From positions 869,401 through 933,400 of the forward strand of contig CP143625.1 of the NCBI GenBank assembly GCA_036362785.1: a stretch of 64,000 nucleotides of DNA, given 5' to 3'. How positions within the stretch are numbered: the first letter of the stretch is position 1; every line of letters starts with the position of its first letter. The translations under genes were made by a program, and so were the position numbers. The notes beneath the pieces are model-generated. The model was not told the DNA's origin. It made no database searches and was given only the letters and a program-made list of their open reading frames with translations. Below, one piece after another: positions 54,216-63,806 of this stretch. The stretch comes from a beta proteobacterium MWH-UniP1 (lineage in GTDB: Bacteria > Pseudomonadota > Gammaproteobacteria > Burkholderiales > Burkholderiaceae_A).

Positions 54216-54821
54216 GTGATCAATCAGAAAGAGGCCGACGCCCAGCTGGTCGAGCGGGTTCAAAACGGCGATCAGCGTGCCTTTGAGTTGCTGGTCGTCA
54301 AGTATGAACGCCGGGTCCTTCGGCTGATTTCCCGGCTGGTCCGAGACCCTGCCGAGGCCGAGGAAGTCGCCCAAGAGGCCTTTATCAAGGCTTACCGGGC
54401 CCTGCCCCAATTCCGTGGAGACAGTGCCTTTTACACCTGGCTCTACCGGATCGCCGTTAACACGGCAAAAAACTACCTCGCGGCCCAGGGCCGTCGGCCC
54501 CGGACCATCTCCGAGTTCCAAGGCGATGAGGACGGGGAATCTTTTGATGTTTCCGATGTCGTAGAGGACAACAACACGCCTGATGCGGTGCTTCACAGCC
54601 GCCAGGTGGCCGAAACCGTGAACAAGGCCATCGAGGCCCTGCCAGAGGACCTGCGTACAGCAATCACCCTGCGGGAAATTGAGGGCCTGAGCTACGAAGA
54701 GATTGCCGCAGCGATGGATTGCCCGATCGGTACGGTGCGGTCAAGAATCTTCCGTGCCCGTGAGGCCATCGCGCAGCAGCTGCGGCCGTTATTGGGAACG
54801 AATGAAGGAAAACGTTGGTAG
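54216..54821 (+). CDS. rpoE: Extracytoplasmic function sigma factor RpoE (AlgU)
   Basis: A 201-residue sigma factor starting with GTG. Region 2 has D-Q-R-A-F-E-L-L-V-V-K-Y and E-E-V-A-Q-E-A-F-I-K-A-Y-R; region 4 has L-P-E-D-L-R-T-A-I-T-L-R-E-I-E-G-L-S-Y-E-E-I (each within the limit) and G-T-V-R-S-R-I-F-R-A-R. It directs the response to misfolded envelope proteins. The anti-sigma gene rseA follows at once. Confidence 0.95.
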   Translation: MINQKEADAQLVERVQNGDQRAFELLVVKYERRVLRLISRLVRDPAEAEEVAQEAFIKAYRALPQFRGDSAFYTWLYRIAVNTAKNYLAAQGRRPRTISEFQGDEDGESFDVSDVVEDNNTPDAVLHSRQVAETVNKAIEALPEDLRTAITLREIEGLSYEEIAAAMDCPIGTVRSRIFRAREAIAQQLRPLLGTNEGKRW

Positions 54822-54887
54822 AGCCGTGATGAAGAATTCAATAACAATAATTTCAGTTCAAGTCGCTTGGTTTCAGGGAGCCAGACC

Positions 54888-55394
54888 ATGAGTCAGTTTG
54901 AAAAACTCTCCTCTTTTATGGACGGAGAAACAGAGCAGTCCAGTGCCAGTGTGTCGGCAGCAGAAATCCTGGAAGACTCTGAAAGCCGGCAGCGTTGGCA
55001 GGATTGGCATCTGATTGGTGATGTCATGCGCAGCAACTCCCTTGCAACCAAGTCTTCAGTGGCCAACAAAATAGCCCAGCAGTTGGAATTCGAACCCATT
55101 CATTTCCCGCGCGCCACTGCCGTGAAAAAACCAGTGGCTCGTCGGCCTCGGCTCGTCTACGGTTCGGCAATTGCTGCGGCGATTGCCTTTGTCGCGGTGA
55201 TCGCGGTGGCCCCCCAGATGCAGCAGACGGGTATCACTGGGCTGATTGCGGGCCAATTTGGTGGCGGTGCCGCCATGACAGCCAAGCTTGATCAGCCGGC
55301 CACCCCCGTCATGCTCGAAGATCCGCGCCTGCGCGATCTTCTTGACGCGCATGGGTCCATGTCCATTCGCCCTGTTTCGGCCGAGGTTCGGTAA
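54888..55394 (+). CDS. rseA: Anti-sigma-E factor RseA
   Basis: A 168-residue inner-membrane protein. The cytoplasmic N-terminal RseA domain has K-L-S-S-F-M-D-G-E near 6-14 and W-Q-D-W-H-L-I-G-D-V-M; one membrane segment lies near 88-105 (A-I-A-A-A-I-A-F-V-A-V-I-A-V), and the rest is periplasmic. It holds RpoE until cut by DegS/RseP-type proteases. The ATG at 54888 has AGGGAG upstream. Its stop overlaps the rseB start (TAATG). Confidence 0.9.
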   Translation: MSQFEKLSSFMDGETEQSSASVSAAEILEDSESRQRWQDWHLIGDVMRSNSLATKSSVANKIAQQLEFEPIHFPRATAVKKPVARRPRLVYGSAIAAAIAFVAVIAVAPQMQQTGITGLIAGQFGGGAAMTAKLDQPATPVMLEDPRLRDLLDAHGSMSIRPVSAEVR

Positions 55395-56374
55395 TGATGC
55401 TGCGGGGTGCGCTTGCGATTAGCCTGTCGTTGGGTCTTGCCAGCTTTGGGGTTCAGGCCGCCGACCCGTTGGATGCCACGTCGGCAAAGGTCATCATTGA
55501 CCGTATTCAGGCCGCAGGCAACAGCCTCGTTTTCACCGGCACCTTTGTGCATCAGCAAGACACGGTGCTGCACACCTCAAAGATTGTGCAGCGTATCGAT
55601 TCGCGACAGCCTGTGACCAAAGTCCAGTCGCTCGAAGGCCATCAGCGTGAAATTATCAAAACACCGGCCGAGACCCGCGTTTACATGGCCGAGCGTCAGC
55701 TGGTAAAGGTCGATCAGACCGGCCAACCCCGTGCGGCATTTCCTGCAATGTTTGTAGGCGAGTCAGCCAGCATTGTTCGTAACTACGACATGGTCAAGGG
55801 CGGCTCCATGCGAATCGCCGATGTCGATGCCCAGGAATATCAACTCAAGCCGAAGTTTGACTCGCGTTGGCCCATTCGCTTCTGGGTAGATAAGCGCAGC
55901 GGTCTGGTGGTGAAGTGCCAAAAACTTGGCAGTGATGGCCGTGCAGTAGAGCAGGCCGCTTTTACAGAACTCAATCTCAATGCGCGGCCCTCTGCTGCAA
56001 GCGTGGCCGTATCGTTTGCCGGGGCCCGGCAGTGGGAAACCCACGACGCATCGCTAAGCCCATTGGCCGCACCGCCACTACTGAAGTTCAAGCCCGAAAC
56101 ACTCAAGGGCTTTGATCTGGTGGGTGTGTATCAAAAGCCACAAAACGCATCAAACGACACGATCGAGACACGTCGCTATGTCTTCTCCGATGGTGTCGCC
56201 TTTGTATCTGTGTTTATTCAGCCGAAATCATCGGGGCCGCTCACGGATCGTGCCCGCCGTAAGGGGGCGCTGTCCATGTTGTCTCGTGAGATTCAAAACG
56301 CCTGGGTCACCGTCATTGGTGATCTTCCGCCCGAAGCCGTAAATCAATTTGCCCAAACTATCGAATGGAAATGA
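55394..56374 (+). CDS. rseB: RseB/MucB periplasmic regulator of sigma E
   Basis: A 326-residue exported protein of the MucB/RseB family. A signal peptide ends near V-Q-A-A (residues 20-24); the MucB lipoprotein-carrier-like domain has G-T-F-V-H-Q-Q-D-T-V and the C-terminal domain G-V-A-F-V-S-V-F-I. It binds RseA and shields it from cleavage, and senses mislocalised lipopolysaccharide or lipoprotein. Confidence 0.92.
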   Translation: MMLRGALAISLSLGLASFGVQAADPLDATSAKVIIDRIQAAGNSLVFTGTFVHQQDTVLHTSKIVQRIDSRQPVTKVQSLEGHQREIIKTPAETRVYMAERQLVKVDQTGQPRAAFPAMFVGESASIVRNYDMVKGGSMRIADVDAQEYQLKPKFDSRWPIRFWVDKRSGLVVKCQKLGSDGRAVEQAAFTELNLNARPSAASVAVSFAGARQWETHDASLSPLAAPPLLKFKPETLKGFDLVGVYQKPQNASNDTIETRRYVFSDGVAFVSVFIQPKSSGPLTDRARRKGALSMLSREIQNAWVTVIGDLPPEAVNQFAQTIEWK

Positions 56375-56379
56375 GAGCC

Positions 56380-57864
56380 ATGAAGTCCCGTTTTGTATCT
56401 ACGTTGTTCGCGGCAATGATGGTCACACCGCTCATTTCTGTGCCTGTGTTGGCGCAGCCGGGTACTCAGCCCAGCGCTGCTGCAGTTCGGGGTCTGCCTG
56501 ACTTTGCGGATCTGGTGGAGTCGGCTGGCCCTGCGGTGGTCAACATCCGCACGATCGAAAAAGTCAAAGTTCAGCAGGCCCAGCAGCCACAGTTTCCCGA
56601 ACTCGATGAAAACGATCCCTTCTACGAATTCTTTCGTCGATTCTTTCCGCCCCGCGGTGCGCCCCGTGGTGGTCCACGCAACCAGGGCCCCGAAGAAGTG
56701 CCACGTGGCGTGGGTAGCGGATTCGTGGTGTCTTCTGATGGTTTTATTCTGACCAATCACCACGTTGTCGATGGCGCTGATGAAATTCTGGTCACGCTTG
56801 CAGATAAGCGTGAATTCAAGGCGCGGCTGATTGGCTCTGACCGTCGTACCGATGTGGCCTTGGTCAAAATTCCGGCCACCAATCTCCCTTCTTTAAAGGC
56901 GGGGGACCCGAATAAGCTGCGGGTGGGCGAGTGGGTCTTGGCGATCGGTTCGCCTTTTGGCTTGGAAAACACCGTGACGGCCGGCATTGTCAGTGCCAAG
57001 GGCCGTGACACCGGGGACTATCTGCCGTTTATCCAGACTGATGTCGCCGTGAACCCAGGTAACTCGGGCGGTCCGCTACTGAATATGCGTGGCGAAGTTA
57101 TCGGCATTAACTCGCAGATCTACAGCCGCACCGGCGGCTTCATGGGCATCTCGTTTGCCATTCCTATTGATGAAGCCAATCGCGTCGCGGATCAACTTCG
57201 CACACAGGGCCGGGTGACCCGTGGCCGAATTGGTGTTGGTATTGGTGAAGTCACCAAAGAAGTTGCCGATGCCCTGGGGCTGTCACGCACCTCGGGTGCC
57301 TTGGTGCGTAGCGTCGAGGCCTCGGGTCCCGCAGAGCGTGCCGGCATCGAGCCGGGCGACATTATTCTGCGGTTTGATGGCAAGGTGATTGAAAAGTCAT
57401 CTGATCTTCCGCGCATTGTGGGCAACACACGGCCCAATGCAAAAGTCAGCGCACAAGTCTGGCGCAAGGGCCAGACCAAAGACCTCAGCATCACGGTGGC
57501 CGAGATGGAACCCGATCGCTTGGCCAAGGCGCCTGCAAAATCAACGCCAGCACCGGCTCAAGTCGCTTCGAGCTGGCTGGGTCTATCGGTGTCGGATTTG
57601 ACCGATGCCAAACGCAATGAACTGAAGATCAAGGGTGGCGTGCTGGTCGAGGCCGCTGATGGCCCTGCCGCACGGGCAGGCATCCGCCAGGGCGATGTGT
57701 TGATCAGTGTCAACAACACGGATGTCAGCACGGCCAAGCAGTTTGGCGAGCTGGTTGGCAAGCTGGATCAGTCGAAGTCTTTGGTGGTGTTGGTCCGTCG
57801 CGGTGATGGTGCCTTGTTTATTCCGGTGCGACCCACACAGGCCAAGCCACCCGCAAAAAAATAA
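56380..57864 (+). CDS. mucD: DegP/MucD-type periplasmic serine protease
   Basis: A 494-residue Do-type protease with a signal peptide ending near V-L-A-Q (residue 26). The catalytic triad is seen as His in T-N-H-H-V-V-D-G, Asp in R-T-D-V-A-L-V-K-I and Ser in N-P-G-N-S-G-G-P-L. Two PDZ domains follow (G-I-E-P-G-D-I-I-L, G-I-R-Q-G-D-V-L-I). It degrades misfolded envelope proteins. The ATG at 56380 fits the signal peptide; 56365 is also in frame. The gene closes the rpoE-rseA-rseB-mucD group. Confidence 0.93.
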   Translation: MKSRFVSTLFAAMMVTPLISVPVLAQPGTQPSAAAVRGLPDFADLVESAGPAVVNIRTIEKVKVQQAQQPQFPELDENDPFYEFFRRFFPPRGAPRGGPRNQGPEEVPRGVGSGFVVSSDGFILTNHHVVDGADEILVTLADKREFKARLIGSDRRTDVALVKIPATNLPSLKAGDPNKLRVGEWVLAIGSPFGLENTVTAGIVSAKGRDTGDYLPFIQTDVAVNPGNSGGPLLNMRGEVIGINSQIYSRTGGFMGISFAIPIDEANRVADQLRTQGRVTRGRIGVGIGEVTKEVADALGLSRTSGALVRSVEASGPAERAGIEPGDIILRFDGKVIEKSSDLPRIVGNTRPNAKVSAQVWRKGQTKDLSITVAEMEPDRLAKAPAKSTPAPAQVASSWLGLSVSDLTDAKRNELKIKGGVLVEAADGPAARAGIRQGDVLISVNNTDVSTAKQFGELVGKLDQSKSLVVLVRRGDGALFIPVRPTQAKPPAKK

Positions 57865-57913
57865 ATGAACGAAGTGCAGTTCAAAACTTATAACAATAAT
57901 TCCATGGTGCGTC

Positions 57914-59704
57914 TTGGAGAACATCCGAAATTTTTCGATTATTGCCCACATAGATCACGGTAAAAGTACGCTCGCAGATCGTATCATTCAGATTTGTGGT
58001 GGTTTGTCTGAACGCGAAATGGAATCCCAGGTGTTGGATTCCATGGCGCTTGAGCGCGAGCGTGGCATCACGATCAAGGCCCAGACCGCCGCGCTGAAAT
58101 ACAAAGCGCGCGACGGCAAGGTCTATTCGCTCAACCTGATTGACACCCCGGGCCACGTTGACTTCTCTTATGAAGTCAGCCGCTCGCTGTCGGCCTGCGA
58201 GGGCGCGCTCTTGGTGGTGGATGCTTCCCAGGGTGTCGAGGCCCAAACCGTGGCTAACTGCTACACCGCCATTGAGTTGGGTGTGGAAGTCGTGCCGGTG
58301 CTTAATAAAATTGACCTGCCCGCGGCCAACCCCGATCAAGCGATTCAAGAGATTGAAGACGTGATCGGTATTGACGCCCATGACGCCGTGCGCGCCAGCG
58401 CCAAAACGGGCCAGGGTGTGGAAGATATTCTGGAAATGCTGATTGCGCGGGTGCCGCCACCAAAAGGCGACCCCAATGCGCCGCTGCAGGCACTCATTAT
58501 CGACAGCTGGTTTGATAACTATGTGGGGGTGGTCATGCTGGTGCGCATGGTCAACGGCACACTCAAACCCCGCGACAAGATTTTGCTGATGGCGGCCGGG
58601 GCCAACTATTCGGTCGAACACGTTGGCATGTTTACCCCGAAGTCAAAAAACCTGGATCAACTTAGCGCAGGCGAAGTCGGCTTTGTCATTGCAGGCATTA
58701 AAGAATTAAAAGCCGCCAAGGTGGGTGACACGATTACCCATGCGGGCCACGCCGCAGCAAAAGCACTGCCTGGCTTTAAAGAGATCAAGCCCCAGGTCTT
58801 TGCCGGACTTTATCCGGTGGAGTCCAATCAATACGAAGCCCTGCGTGATGCGCTGGATAAGTTAAAGCTTAACGACTCATCACTGCAGTACGAGCCCGAA
58901 GTGTCTCAGGCCCTGGGCTTTGGTTTTCGTTGCGGCTTTTTGGGTCTTTTGCACATGGACATTGTGCAAGAGCGCTTAGAGCGGGAATACAACATGGATC
59001 TCATCACCACGGCACCCACCGTGGTCTATCAGGTGCTGATGCGCGATGGCACCGTGATTGATGTGGACAACCCATCAAAGATGCCAGAGCCATCGAAGAT
59101 TGAAGAAATCCGTGAGCCCATTGTCACGGTCACGCTCTTTATGCCCCAGGAATATGTTGGCGCCGTGATCACGCTGTGCACGGGTAAGCGTGGTGTGCAG
59201 ACTGCCATGAGCTATCACGGCCGTCAGGTGAATCTCACCTATGAAATTCCCATGAACGAGATCGTGCTCGACTTCTTCGACAAATTAAAGTCGGTCTCGC
59301 GTGGTTACGCTTCGATGGATTACGAATTTAAAGAGTACCGTGCCTCTGATGTGGTCAAACTGGATGTGCTGATTAACGGTGATCGCGTGGACACGTTGTC
59401 GGTCATTGTTCACCGGGCTAGCGCTGCACCCAAGGGCAGGGAGCTTGCAGCCAAGCTGCGCGAACTTATTCCACGGCAGATGTACGACGTGGCCATTCAG
59501 GCAGCTATTGGCGCCAACATCATTGCCCGCGAAAACATCAAGGCGCTGCGCAAAAACGTGTTGGCCAAGTGCTACGGCGGCGACATCTCGCGTAAGCGTA
59601 AGTTGTTGGAGAAACAAAAGGCCGGTAAAAAGCGGATGAAGCAGGTCGGTACGGTTGAAATTCCCCAGGATGCCTTCTTGGCCATTCTGAAGGTCGAGGA
59701 CTAG
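57914..59704 (+). CDS. lepA: Translation elongation factor 4 (LepA)
   Basis: A 596-residue ribosomal GTPase. The G1 motif is [11 protein letters not shown]3 is D-T-P-G-H-V-D-F and G4 is N-K-I-D-L-P; the C-terminal LepA domain ends with [11 protein letters not shown]. It acts in initiation or back-translocation. Start is TTG at 57914: no ATG or GTG is in frame upstream before stops, and the sequence [12 protein letters not shown] matches the family N-terminus. Confidence 0.96.
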   Translation: MENIRNFSIIAHIDHGKSTLADRIIQICGGLSEREMESQVLDSMALERERGITIKAQTAALKYKARDGKVYSLNLIDTPGHVDFSYEVSRSLSACEGALLVVDASQGVEAQTVANCYTAIELGVEVVPVLNKIDLPAANPDQAIQEIEDVIGIDAHDAVRASAKTGQGVEDILEMLIARVPPPKGDPNAPLQALIIDSWFDNYVGVVMLVRMVNGTLKPRDKILLMAAGANYSVEHVGMFTPKSKNLDQLSAGEVGFVIAGIKELKAAKVGDTITHAGHAAAKALPGFKEIKPQVFAGLYPVESNQYEALRDALDKLKLNDSSLQYEPEVSQALGFGFRCGFLGLLHMDIVQERLEREYNMDLITTAPTVVYQVLMRDGTVIDVDNPSKMPEPSKIEEIREPIVTVTLFMPQEYVGAVITLCTGKRGVQTAMSYHGRQVNLTYEIPMNEIVLDFFDKLKSVSRGYASMDYEFKEYRASDVVKLDVLINGDRVDTLSVIVHRASAAPKGRELAAKLRELIPRQMYDVAIQAAIGANIIARENIKALRKNVLAKCYGGDISRKRKLLEKQKAGKKRMKQVGTVEIPQDAFLAILKVED

Positions 59705-59706
59705 AA

Positions 59707-60501
59707 ATGAATTTTGCGTTGATTATTTTTTTACTGTGTGTGGCAACCGGCATCTTGTGGTTTGTCGATCGGCTGGTCTGGCGCAAACAGCGTGGGCCAG
59801 ATGCGGCCCGTCCGCTCTGGCTGGAATACACCGCGGGTTTTTTCCCGGTGATTTTCGCGGTGTTTGTGCTGCGCAGTTTTGTGGCCGAGCCCTTTAGCAT
59901 TCCTTCGGGGTCCATGATTCCCACCCTGCGCGTGGGCGACTTAATTCTGGTGAATAAGTTTTCTTATGGCATTCGGCTTCCCATCGTGCACACCAAGGTG
60001 CTTGAAACCGGCAAGCCCCAGCGGGGAGATGTGGCGGTCTTTCGCTACCCGCCTGATGAGTCGGTGGATTACATCAAGCGGGTGATTGGGGTTCCTGGGG
60101 ATGTGATCCGCTATGAAAACAAGCGGCTCTATGTCAATGACCAACTCGTCCCCACTCGGGGCTTAGAGCCCTTTTTTGATGGGGGCCGGATCTCGCTTCA
60201 GTTTGAAGAGAAGTACGGCGGCAAGACCTATCGCACCCTGAATGACGACGACCGCAATGTGCTGGGTGTTTTCCCGGCCTCAACTGGTCCGAACAGCTGC
60301 CAGGTCGTGGGCCTGGGCCTGCGTTGTGTGGTGCCGCAAGACCATTACTTCATGATGGGTGACAATCGCGACAACAGTAGCGATAGCCGGGTCTGGGGCT
60401 TTGTTCCCGAGCGCAATATGGTGGGTCGTGCCTTTTTTGTCTGGTTCAACGCAGGCGAGGTCATGAGCGGCAAGTTCGATCGATTGGGAAACTTTGAGTA
60501 A
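59707..60501 (+). CDS. lepB: Signal peptidase I
   Basis: A 264-residue membrane protease. Two membrane segments (about 3-21 and 43-58) precede the periplasmic domain. The catalytic Ser is S69 in I-P-S-G-S-M, the general-base Lys K122 in [19 protein letters not shown] is box E. It removes signal peptides of exported proteins, including the many cytochromes here. It starts two bases after lepA and overlaps rnc by eight. Confidence 0.95.
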   Translation: MNFALIIFLLCVATGILWFVDRLVWRKQRGPDAARPLWLEYTAGFFPVIFAVFVLRSFVAEPFSIPSGSMIPTLRVGDLILVNKFSYGIRLPIVHTKVLETGKPQRGDVAVFRYPPDESVDYIKRVIGVPGDVIRYENKRLYVNDQLVPTRGLEPFFDGGRISLQFEEKYGGKTYRTLNDDDRNVLGVFPASTGPNSCQVVGLGLRCVVPQDHYFMMGDNRDNSSDSRVWGFVPERNMVGRAFFVWFNAGEVMSGKFDRLGNFE

Positions 60502-61324
60502 TACAGCCATATCATCGTCAACGGTCAGCGCTGCGGCGGGTAATGCCGCGGGCTTTGTGCGCCCGCCCGTTGCTGAACTTGAGCAGCGCCTGGGTTATCA
60601 GTTCAAAGATCAGGCGCTTTTAAAACTAGCGCTCACCCATCGCAGCCACAGCGCTTCCCACAATGAGCGGTTAGAGTTCTTGGGCGACAGCGTCTTGAAC
60701 TGCGCTGTGGGCCATCTACTGTATCGCCAGCTCAAACAGTTTGATGAAGGGGATTTGTCTCGCGTTCGATCAAACCTGGTCCGTCAGCAGGCCCTGCATG
60801 ACATCGCGCAAACACTCGCGCTGCATCAGTATCTGCATTTGGGTGAAGGTGAACTGAAAAGCGGCGGCCTTCGCCGGCCATCCATTCTTGCTGACGCACT
60901 AGAAGCGCTCTTGGGCGCAATCTTTTTAGATGGCGGTTTTCCTGAAGCGGCCCGCGTGATCGACAGCCTCTATGCACCGATTCTGAAACAGGTCGACCCC
61001 AAGACGCTTGGCAAAGATGCCAAGACACTGCTTCAGGAATTTCTTCAGGGCCTTGGTCTGCCATTGCCGGTGTATTCGGTGGTGGCCACGCATGGTGCGG
61101 CCCATAGCCAGGTCTTTGAAGTCGAGTGTGCGATTGCCAAGCTCTCGATCACGGTCTTGGGTTCGGGCGCTAGTCGTCGGGCTGCAGAGCAGGTGGCGGC
61201 GACCCAGGCGCTTACGGCGGCCCGCTCGGCAACGGACAGTGTTCCGAAAAAATCACGTCGTGCCAAAAAGGCAGCGCCTCCACCGCAGGCACCGCTTGTG
61301 TTTGATGACAAGCAGCGCAAATAA
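60494..61324 (+). CDS. rnc: Ribonuclease III
   Basis: A 276-residue double-strand RNA endonuclease starting with TTG inside the lepB end. The signature [12 protein letters not shown] and [11 protein letters not shown] hold the metal-binding acids. A double-strand RNA binding domain follows (about 170-240). The C-terminus is extended and rich in Lys, Arg and Pro, and the N-terminus has about 20 extra residues relative to E. coli (226). A GTG at 60557 is another start. Confidence 0.94.
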   Translation: MSNTAISSSTVSAAAGNAAGFVRPPVAELEQRLGYQFKDQALLKLALTHRSHSASHNERLEFLGDSVLNCAVGHLLYRQLKQFDEGDLSRVRSNLVRQQALHDIAQTLALHQYLHLGEGELKSGGLRRPSILADALEALLGAIFLDGGFPEAARVIDSLYAPILKQVDPKTLGKDAKTLLQEFLQGLGLPLPVYSVVATHGAAHSQVFEVECAIAKLSITVLGSGASRRAAEQVAATQALTAARSATDSVPKKSRRAKKAAPPPQAPLVFDDKQRK

Positions 61325-61339
61325 ACGGACAGCGACACG

Positions 61340-62251
61340 ATGACCAATCGATGTGCGGTAGTGGCGATTGTTGGCAGGCCCAATGTCGGCAAGTCCACCT
61401 TGCTCAATCAGTGGGTCGGGCAAAAGGTGAGCATCACTTCCCGCAAGGCACAGACCACGCGACATCGGATTACAGGTGTGCTGTCGCGGCCGGGGCTACA
61501 GATTGTGTTCGTGGATACGCCCGGCATTCAAAAGCGCCACAACGCTGCGCTGAATCGCACGCTGAATAAAACTGCGGTGCAGGCCTTGAGCGATGTGGAC
61601 ATGGTGCTTTGGGTCATTGAGGCCACCGGCATGACTGCAGAAGACCAGGCAGTACTCGCCCTGATTCCAGAAAAACTACCCGTCATTGCGGTGCTTAATA
61701 AATCTGATCGCGTAAAGACCGAGCGTGAACGGCAGGCGGCCTATGCCCTGGGGGATCGACTCGCCGCGATGCAGCGGTTTGCCGCCTTGGTGCCGGTGTC
61801 TGCGGAAAAGGGCAGCCAGCTCGAAGCGGTCATTTACGAGATTGAAAAACTCGCCCCCGAGGGTGAGCCCATGTTTGCCGAAGATGAAATCTCGGATCGC
61901 AGTGTGCGGTTTCTCGCTTCGGAAATCATTCGTGAAAAATTATTTCGCCTGCTGGGCGACGAGATCCCCTACGAGGCCACAGTGGTGATTGATCAATTCA
62001 TTGAGGGGCCATCAAAGTCCAATCCTGCCCGTGTGCATGCGGATATCTCTGCCAGCATTGTGGTCGCCAAGGCCTCTCAAAAAGCCCTGGTGATTGGTGA
62101 CAAGGGAGAGCGAATTAAACGTATCGGCACAGAAGCCCGCCAAGACATTGCCAAGCTGATTGATGGGTCTGTGCATCTGGAGCTCTGGGTCAAGGTCAAG
62201 GGTGGTTGGGCCGATGACGCCGCCGCTGTGCAGGCATTTGGCTATCAATGA
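61340..62251 (+). CDS. era: GTPase Era
   Basis: A 303-residue GTPase: G1 G-R-P-N-V-G-K-S-T-L near 12, G3 D-T-P-G-I-Q, G4 N-K-S-D, and a C-terminal KH domain with V-I-G-D-K-G-E-R-I-K-R-I-G. It assists 30S assembly at the 3' end of 16S rRNA. The stop overlaps the recO start by four bases. Confidence 0.96.
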   Translation: MTNRCAVVAIVGRPNVGKSTLLNQWVGQKVSITSRKAQTTRHRITGVLSRPGLQIVFVDTPGIQKRHNAALNRTLNKTAVQALSDVDMVLWVIEATGMTAEDQAVLALIPEKLPVIAVLNKSDRVKTERERQAAYALGDRLAAMQRFAALVPVSAEKGSQLEAVIYEIEKLAPEGEPMFAEDEISDRSVRFLASEIIREKLFRLLGDEIPYEATVVIDQFIEGPSKSNPARVHADISASIVVAKASQKALVIGDKGERIKRIGTEARQDIAKLIDGSVHLELWVKVKGGWADDAAAVQAFGYQ

Positions 62252-62991
62252 CAAGTGCGCGTGATATGGGCCTGGTGTTGCACACCATGCCTTGGCGTGA
62301 GACCAGCCTGATTATTGAAGTCTTTACCCGCCATCATGGCCGGCTCGGTTTGGTGGCCCGCGGTGCGCGGCGCCCGCGCTCGGCGCTTCGGGGGCTGTTG
62401 CAGCCGTTTCAGCCCTTAGAACTGCGCTGGTCGGGCAAGTCTGAACTGCGAAATTTGATTGGCGCCGAGTGGGTGGGTGGGCTTGCCCAGCTCAGTGGTG
62501 CCGCCATCATGCCGGGCTTTTATCTGAATGAATTAATGGTCCGATTGATTCCGCGTGACGATGCCCACCCAGGCCTGTTTGACGATTATCTGGCCACGCT
62601 GGGCCTGCTGGCCCGCGATGACAATGAGCGAAGCCGTGAGTTGACCGAGCCTATTCTTCGGCGCTTTGAGTGCAATCTGCTGCGTGAGATGGGCTATGCG
62701 CCCAACTTTGATTGCGAGACCGCAACGGGCCATCAGGTTCGGCCCGATGGCCTTTATCAGGTCTGCCCCGTGGCAGGAATCAGTCTGGATTCAGCCAGCG
62801 GTAACGTTCAGGGGAGAACGCTGTTGGCCCTGGCCGCAGCCGGCCAGTCCATTGAAGAGGCGGTCTCGGCCTTAGAGGCCCCCGACATCGCAGCCGAGTC
62901 GAAGCGGCTACTGCGCACTCTGCTGGGCCATCACCTGGGTGAAGATGGGCTACAGTCCCGTCAGGTCATGCGGGAGCTGGTTCGGATTTAA
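62248..62991 (+). CDS. recO: DNA repair protein RecO
   Basis: A 247-residue protein with the RecO N-terminal OB fold (V-L-H-T-M-P-W-R-E-T-S-L-I-I-E-V-F-T) and the helical C-terminal part (L-R-R-F-E-C-N-L-L-R-E-M-G-Y). It helps load RecA at gaps in the RecFOR pathway. The zinc cysteines of some RecO proteins are not all present. Confidence 0.93.
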   Translation: MTSARDMGLVLHTMPWRETSLIIEVFTRHHGRLGLVARGARRPRSALRGLLQPFQPLELRWSGKSELRNLIGAEWVGGLAQLSGAAIMPGFYLNELMVRLIPRDDAHPGLFDDYLATLGLLARDDNERSRELTEPILRRFECNLLREMGYAPNFDCETATGHQVRPDGLYQVCPVAGISLDSASGNVQGRTLLALAAAGQSIEEAVSALEAPDIAAESKRLLRTLLGHHLGEDGLQSRQVMRELVRI

Positions 62992-63044
62992 GATACGGCA
63001 GGCAGGCACGCGAACCGGGCGACCCGCCATATAGAGAGAAAAAA

Positions 63045-63806
63045 ATGATCGAGTTAGGTGTCAACATTGACCACGTAGCCACGCTTCGGCAGGCCCGCCG
63101 CGGCATTGATCCAGACCCAATCTGGGCAGCCGTTGAGGCCCACTTGGGTGGGGCTGACGGCATCACGGTGCACCTTCGTGAAGACCGCCGGCATATTCAA
63201 GACGATGATGTGCGGCGTCTGCGCACGCACACCCAGATCAAGTTGAATTTTGAAATGGCCGCCACCGCCGAAATGGTGGACTTTGCCTGTGATGTCCAGC
63301 CCGAGATGGCCATGCTGGTGCCCGAGGGTCGCCAGGAAATCACCACCGAAGGTGGCCTGGATGTGATTGCCAATCGTAAGAGCCTGCAGTCCAAGATCAA
63401 AACACTTCGCGATGCCGGCATCACGGTAAGCGCCTTTGTCGATGCGGATCTAAAACAAATCAAGGCGGCTGCAGATCTAGGGGTTCAAGTCTGCGAAGTG
63501 CATACCGGACCTTATGCGGCAATTTTTCACTCACAGGGCCGTGATCCAGAGTCACCTGCGGTGGCCAAAGAAATTGACAAGATCGCCAAGGCTGGCCAGA
63601 AGATTCAATCCCTGGGCATGCGGTTTAACGCGGGCCACGCCCTGAACTATTTCAATGTGCAGCCAATCGCGGCATTGCCGGGTGTAAGAGAGTTGCACAT
63701 TGGCCATGCGATTGTGTCTCGCGCGGTGTTGGTGGGGATGCGCGAAGCCGTTCGTGAAATGAAGCGGCTGATGCGTGAAGCCGAAGTCATGGGAGCCCAG
63801 TCTTGA
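63045..63806 (+). CDS. pdxJ: Pyridoxine 5'-phosphate synthase
   Basis: A 253-residue TIM-barrel enzyme: N-I-D-H-V-A-T-L-R-Q-A-R near 7-18, D-G-I-T-V-H-L-R-E-D-R-R-H-I, and G-H-A-L-N-Y-F-N-V near the end. It joins 3-amino-2-oxopropyl phosphate (from 4-hydroxythreonine phosphate) with deoxyxylulose phosphate to give vitamin B6 phosphate. Downstream acpS starts inside its stop. Confidence 0.96.
   Translation: MIELGVNIDHVATLRQARRGIDPDPIWAAVEAHLGGADGITVHLREDRRHIQDDDVRRLRTHTQIKLNFEMAATAEMVDFACDVQPEMAMLVPEGRQEITTEGGLDVIANRKSLQSKIKTLRDAGITVSAFVDADLKQIKAAADLGVQVCEVHTGPYAAIFHSQGRDPESPAVAKEIDKIAKAGQKIQSLGMRFNAGHALNYFNVQPIAALPGVRELHIGHAIVSRAVLVGMREAVREMKRLMREAEVMGAQS

Noticed and set aside
53676..54596. 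A 306-codon minus-strand open frame across fabF and rpoE
   Set aside because: It lies opposite two unmistakable genes; it is long because GC-rich codons leave the antisense frame open.
57881..58621. A 246-codon minus-strand open frame over the lepA start
   Set aside because: It is antisense to the conserved GTPase domain and has no family pattern.
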